A stretch of DNA of 46,482 nucleotides from assembly GCF_016793285.1 (NCBI RefSeq), contig NZ_JAEUMO010000119.1, forward strand, positions 1 to 46,482, given 5' to 3'. Of the stretch, positions 43,125 to 46,482 are shown in pieces. The notes under the pieces are model-generated. The model was not told the origin of the DNA, did no database searches, and was given only the letters and a program-made list of their open reading frames with translations. Source of the stretch: Phenylobacterium sp. (GTDB lineage: Bacteria > Pseudomonadota > Alphaproteobacteria > Caulobacterales > Caulobacteraceae). The position numbers were made by a program, and so were the translations under genes. The first letter of the stretch is position 1; every line of letters starts with the position of its first letter.

Positions 43125-45620
43125 GTGGCGGACGACAACTCCACGGCAGGGACGCGGCGCGGCGCCGACCAGCTCAGGAGCTGGCTCGACGGCTATCGCA
43201 CCCTGCCCGGCGTGCCCGACGAGCTGATGGGCCTGGGCGGCCGGCCCGCCGAGCACTGGATGGGTTTCCTGCGCGAGATCGCCGGTGCGGCGTCCGACGA
43301 CCGCTTCGACATGGCCGCGCGCCATATCCGCGACTCCGGCGCCTCGTACCGCATCTACGGCGAGGAGGCCGAGCGCAGTTGGCCGCTCGACCCGCTGCCG
43401 TTGATCCTCAGCCAGGGCGAGTGGGACGAGATCTCCGCGGGCGTGATCCAGCGCGCCGAGCTGATGGAAGCGATCCTGCGCGACGTCTACGGCGAGGGCC
43501 GGCTGGTAAGCGAGGGCGCCCTGCCCGCCGCCGCCGTGACCGGCAGCCCCGACTTCCTGCGCGCGATGCGCGGCGTGAAGCCGCCCGCCGGCCGCTACCT
43601 GCAGATCTACGCCGCCGACCTGGGCCGTGGTCCCGACGGCCGCTGGTGGGTCCTGGAGGACAAGGCCCAGGCCCCGTCCGGCGCGGGCTATGCGCTGGAG
43701 AACCGCCTCGTCGTCAGCCGGGCCTATCCGAACCTCTACACCAGCCTGAACGTCCACCGGCTGGCGCCCTTCTTCGACGCCCTGCGCCGCGGCCTCGCCG
43801 CCAGCGCAGAGCGCGACGAGCCGCGCATCTGCCTCCTGAGCCCCGGCCCGTTCAGCCAGACCTACTTCGAACAGGCCCACCTCGCCCGCTATCTCGGCTT
43901 CCTGCTGGTCGAGGGCGACGACCTCGTGGCCCGCGACGGCAAGGTCTGGGTGCGCACCATCGCCGGCCTGAAGCGCGCCGACGTCATCCTGCGCCGCGTC
44001 GACAGCGACTTCCTCGATCCGCTGGAGCTGAACGCCACTTCGCACCTGGGCGTGCCCGGGATGCTGGAGGCCATCCGCTCGGGCGGGGTGACGGTGCTCA
44101 ACATGCCCGGCGCAGGCGTCGTCGAGTCGCGGGCCCTGATGGGCTTCTCGGCCCCGCTCTGCCGCCGGCTGCTGGGCCAGGACCTGAAGCTGCCCAACAT
44201 CGCCACCTGGTGGTGCGGCCAGCCGCGCGAGCAGGCGCTGGTCGAAGCCGAACTCGAGCACATGGCGATCGCTCCGGCGTTCCCGGGCCCCGCGGGGCCG
44301 CTCACCGGCCCGCGCCTGTTCAGCGACCTTTCGCCCGAGCGGAAGAGCGAACTGCGGGCGCGCCTGGCCGACCGGCCCGGCGACTTCGTCGGCCAGGAGG
44401 TGGCGCAGCTCTCGACCATGCCGGTGCTGCGGAACGGGCGGCTGGAGCCGACGCCGTTCGTGCTGCGGGTGTTCTGCGCCGCCACGCCGGAAGGGCTGCG
44501 CGTGATGCCGGGCGGCTTCTGCCGCACGTCCGACGGCGCCGACGTCCGCGCCGTCTTCATGGGCGAAGGCGCACGCACCACCGACGTCTGGATCGTCGAC
44601 GACAAGCCCGTCGAACGCATGACGCTGATCCAGGCCGGCGAGGACGTGAAGGTGCGCCGCATCCTGGGCCACCTGCCCAGCCGCGCCGCCGACAACCTGT
44701 TCTGGCTGGGCCGCTACCTGGAGCGCACCGAGGCCACGGCGCGGATGGTCCGCGCCCTCTGCTCCAGCGTGATGGACTCGGAATCCTCGCTGCACGGCCG
44801 GGGGCAGACCTTCGAGGCGCTGCGCGAGATCCTGGTCGACTGGGGCGCGCTGAAGGGCGACGGCGGCCTGGCGGCCGACGCGGCGAAGAACAGCCTGCAG
44901 GACGCTTCGGCCTGGGGTTCGGTGATCAACCTCGTCCGCTCGGCCAAGCGCACCGCGTCCGGCATGCGCGAACGCCTCAGCGCCGACTTCTGGGGCCTGC
45001 TCGTCGACCTCGAGGCCGACCTGGCGGGCGGCGCGGGCTCCATCCACAACGAGGCCGAGGCCCTTGAGCAGGTCGAGAACGCGCTGCGCCACCTCGCCGG
45101 CCTCTCGGGCCTCGCCCAGGAGAACATGAACCGGGTCGCCGGCTGGCGCTTCCTCGACATGGGCCGGCGCATCGAGCGCGGCGCCAACACCTGCCAGTTC
45201 GTCCGCACCCTGGCCCACGACGAGGCCTCGATCGACGACCTCGACCTGCTGCTCGACCTCAACGACAGCCAGATCACCTACCGCGCCCGCTACATCATCG
45301 GCCTCGCGCTGAACCCGGTGCGCGACCTCGTCATGCTCGACCCGTTCAACACCCGCTCGGTGGCGTTCCAGGTCCAGGCGCTGAAGGAACACATCGCCGT
45401 CCTGCCGACCCTGCAGGAGGACGGCATCGCCGAGGCCCCGTCGCGCATCCTGCTGCCGCTGGCCGCCGAACTGGAGACCGAAGACGCCTCGGCGCTCTTC
45501 GCCGACAATGTGACGCGCTACGAGGAGACGCTGTTCAGCCTCGCCAACGCCATCGCCGACCGGTTCTTCCTGCAGGGCGCCAACGCCGTGCCGACGGTCA
45601 AGCTGGTCGGGCTGGCATGA
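43125..45620 (+). CDS. Fused circularly permuted ATP-grasp (DUF404/407) and alpha-E (DUF403) protein
   Basis: This 831-residue protein joins two families often encoded as neighbours. Residues about 1-480 are the permuted ATP-grasp ligase: GVIQRAELMEAILRDVYG, WVLEDKAQAPSGAGYALENR, ILRRVDSDFLDPLELN, and SFVLRVF-like PTPFVLRVFCAATPEG. Residues about 510-831 are the all-helical alpha-E domain, beginning LPSRAADNLFWLGRYLERTE and containing MNRVAGWRFLDMGRRIERG. ATP-grasp enzymes of this sort are predicted to form peptide or amide bonds. The GTG at 43125 is my choice; an in-frame ATG at 43065 would add 20 residues. It overlaps the transglutaminase-like gene by 4 bp. Confidence 0.93.
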   Translation: MADDNSTAGTRRGADQLRSWLDGYRTLPGVPDELMGLGGRPAEHWMGFLREIAGAASDDRFDMAARHIRDSGASYRIYGEEAERSWPLDPLPLILSQGEWDEISAGVIQRAELMEAILRDVYGEGRLVSEGALPAAAVTGSPDFLRAMRGVKPPAGRYLQIYAADLGRGPDGRWWVLEDKAQAPSGAGYALENRLVVSRAYPNLYTSLNVHRLAPFFDALRRGLAASAERDEPRICLLSPGPFSQTYFEQAHLARYLGFLLVEGDDLVARDGKVWVRTIAGLKRADVILRRVDSDFLDPLELNATSHLGVPGMLEAIRSGGVTVLNMPGAGVVESRALMGFSAPLCRRLLGQDLKLPNIATWWCGQPREQALVEAELEHMAIAPAFPGPAGPLTGPRLFSDLSPERKSELRARLADRPGDFVGQEVAQLSTMPVLRNGRLEPTPFVLRVFCAATPEGLRVMPGGFCRTSDGADVRAVFMGEGARTTDVWIVDDKPVERMTLIQAGEDVKVRRILGHLPSRAADNLFWLGRYLERTEATARMVRALCSSVMDSESSLHGRGQTFEALREILVDWGALKGDGGLAADAAKNSLQDASAWGSVINLVRSAKRTASGMRERLSADFWGLLVDLEADLAGGAGSIHNEAEALEQVENALRHLAGLSGLAQENMNRVAGWRFLDMGRRIERGANTCQFVRTLAHDEASIDDLDLLLDLNDSQITYRARYIIGLALNPVRDLVMLDPFNTRSVAFQVQALKEHIAVLPTLQEDGIAEAPSRILLPLAAELETEDASALFADNVTRYEETLFSLANAIADRFFLQGANAVPTVKLVGLA

Positions 45621-46482
45621 ACTACAAGCTGCGCCACCGCACGACTTACAGCTACGACGACGACGTCAGCTTCGCCCGCTGCGTGCTGCGGCTGACGCCG
45701 CGCTCGTCGCCGACCCAGACGGTGCTGGAGAGCGAGGTGACCGTCACGCCCACGCCGTCGGCCGAACTCGACCGCATCGGACCCTTCGGGGCGCGTATCC
45801 TCACCGTCACCGTCGACAAGCCGCACAAGGCCCTGGTGATCGAGGCGAACTCGCGGATCGACGTCCACGTACCGCCGTCGGGCGATCCGCAGCAGAGCCC
45901 TCCGTGGGAGCAGATCCGCGGCGCCGCGCTCGCGGCCTCCGACCTCAGCCCGGACAGTCCCGCCGCCTATCTCTTCCCGACGCAGCGGACGCCGATCGTC
46001 CCCGAGATCACCGAGTACGCGCGGACGAGCTTCCCGCGCCACCGTCCCATCGTCGCGGCGATCGACGAGCTGAACCGGCGCATCCACGGCGAATTCCGCT
46101 ACGACCCCGGCGCGACCGAGGTCTCGACGCCCGTCGTCCAGGCCTTCGCCGCCCGCCACGGCGTCTGCCAGGACTTCGCCCAGATCATGATCTGCGGCCT
46201 GCGCGGCCTCGGCCTTCCGGCGGCCTACGTCTCGGGCTACCTGCGCACCATCCCGCCGCCCGGGCAGCCGCGTCTGGAAGGCGCCGACGCCACCCACGCC
46301 TGGGTCTCGGTCTGGTGCGGCGACGCGCTGGGCTGGGTCGGCGTCGATCCCACCAACGCCATCCTGGCCGGCAACGACCACCTGGTCCTGGCCGTGGGCC
46401 GCGACTACGCCGACGTCGCCCCCATCGACGGCGTCATTCTCGCCTCCGGCGCCCAGACCCTGAAGGTCGAGGTCGACGTGAT
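45617..46482 (+). CDS. Transglutaminase-like protein, cut by the right edge
   Basis: The visible 288 residues begin MNYKLRHRTTYSYDDDVSF, the N-terminal bacterial transglutaminase beta domain (RCVLRLTPRSS). The catalytic triad is readable: Cys in RHGVCQDFAQI, His in DATHAWVSVW and Asp in GVDPTNAI. Such proteins act as cysteine peptidases or amidases as often as cross-linkers. The ATG at 45617 overlaps the ATP-grasp/alpha-E stop (ATGA). Pairing with ATP-grasp/alpha-E is a known association, predicted to build or trim a peptide. No signal peptide is visible. The last few residues lie outside the window. Confidence 0.94.
   Translation, partial: MNYKLRHRTTYSYDDDVSFARCVLRLTPRSSPTQTVLESEVTVTPTPSAELDRIGPFGARILTVTVDKPHKALVIEANSRIDVHVPPSGDPQQSPPWEQIRGAALAASDLSPDSPAAYLFPTQRTPIVPEITEYARTSFPRHRPIVAAIDELNRRIHGEFRYDPGATEVSTPVVQAFAARHGVCQDFAQIMICGLRGLGLPAAYVSGYLRTIPPPGQPRLEGADATHAWVSVWCGDALGWVGVDPTNAILAGNDHLVLAVGRDYADVAPIDGVILASGAQTLKVEVDV

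Overview
The window is very GC-rich, gene-dense and almost wholly coding; no gap exceeds 300 bp. Many starts are GTG, and many genes overlap by 4 bp (ATGA or GTGA). A TonB-dependent receptor of sphingomonad/caulobacter type, an NAD-dependent FdsGBAD formate dehydrogenase, a LytTR regulator on a 7TM anchor and two spinster-like MFS carriers point to an alphaproteobacterium, most likely Caulobacterales or a sphingomonad relative. That assignment is inference. I see no rRNA, tRNA, insertion sequence, phage gene or CRISPR array.

Layout. (1) 1-4524: the large subunit of glutamate synthase, cut by the window edge. (2) 4722-12764: a catabolic or uptake island with VOC protein, TonB receptor, LysR regulator, ABM-domain monooxygenase, MFS carrier, WrbA-like quinone reductase, GlcG/HbpS-like protein and carboxymuconolactone-decarboxylase-like protein. 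Four of its intergenic regions share an AT-rich ATTTGCC box, which suggests one regulon, perhaps of the local LysR. (3) 12817-15786: a membrane-anchored LytTR regulator divergent from a Tat-exported alpha/beta hydrolase, with three direct repeats of about one helical-double-turn period between them. (4) 15848-20129: S-formylglutathione hydrolase, then a three-gene operon (GMC oxidoreductase, gluconate-2-dehydrogenase subunit-3-like lipoprotein, DUF1080 protein) that looks like 3-keto-glycoside chemistry. The GMC gene carries an in-frame tandem duplication of 119 codons. (5) 20162-26719: fdhD convergent with the formate dehydrogenase operon fdsG-B-A-D, preceded by a VOC gene. (6) 26838-30964: a crotonase lacking both hydratase glutamates, and an SDR-FAH-MFS operon resembling the L-fuconate/L-rhamnonate diketo-hydrolase route. 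(7) 31050-33714: glutaminase, and a SET-domain methyltransferase translationally coupled to a type III PLP decarboxylase.

(8) 33763-41585 is the most unusual part, a partner-switching locus. It holds an RsbW-like kinase, an RsbV-like STAS protein and an intact membrane RsbU-type PP2C phosphatase. Opposite runs a tightly overlapped operon: an NTT-type nucleotide-transporter domain fused to HEAT repeats, a HAMP-type sensor without output domain, a degenerate cyclic-nucleotide-binding-like protein, and a second RsbU-like membrane protein whose PP2C metal aspartates are replaced. I read it as a candidate undescribed signalling system in which an inactive sensor/phosphatase set accompanies the active RsbU-RsbV-RsbW core.

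(9) 41632-46482: a GNAT acetyltransferase coupled to a class III cyclase-like protein, then a fused circularly permuted ATP-grasp/alpha-E protein coupled to a transglutaminase-like protein cut by the right edge.

Protein families were assigned by reading motifs and overall sequence; no database search was possible.
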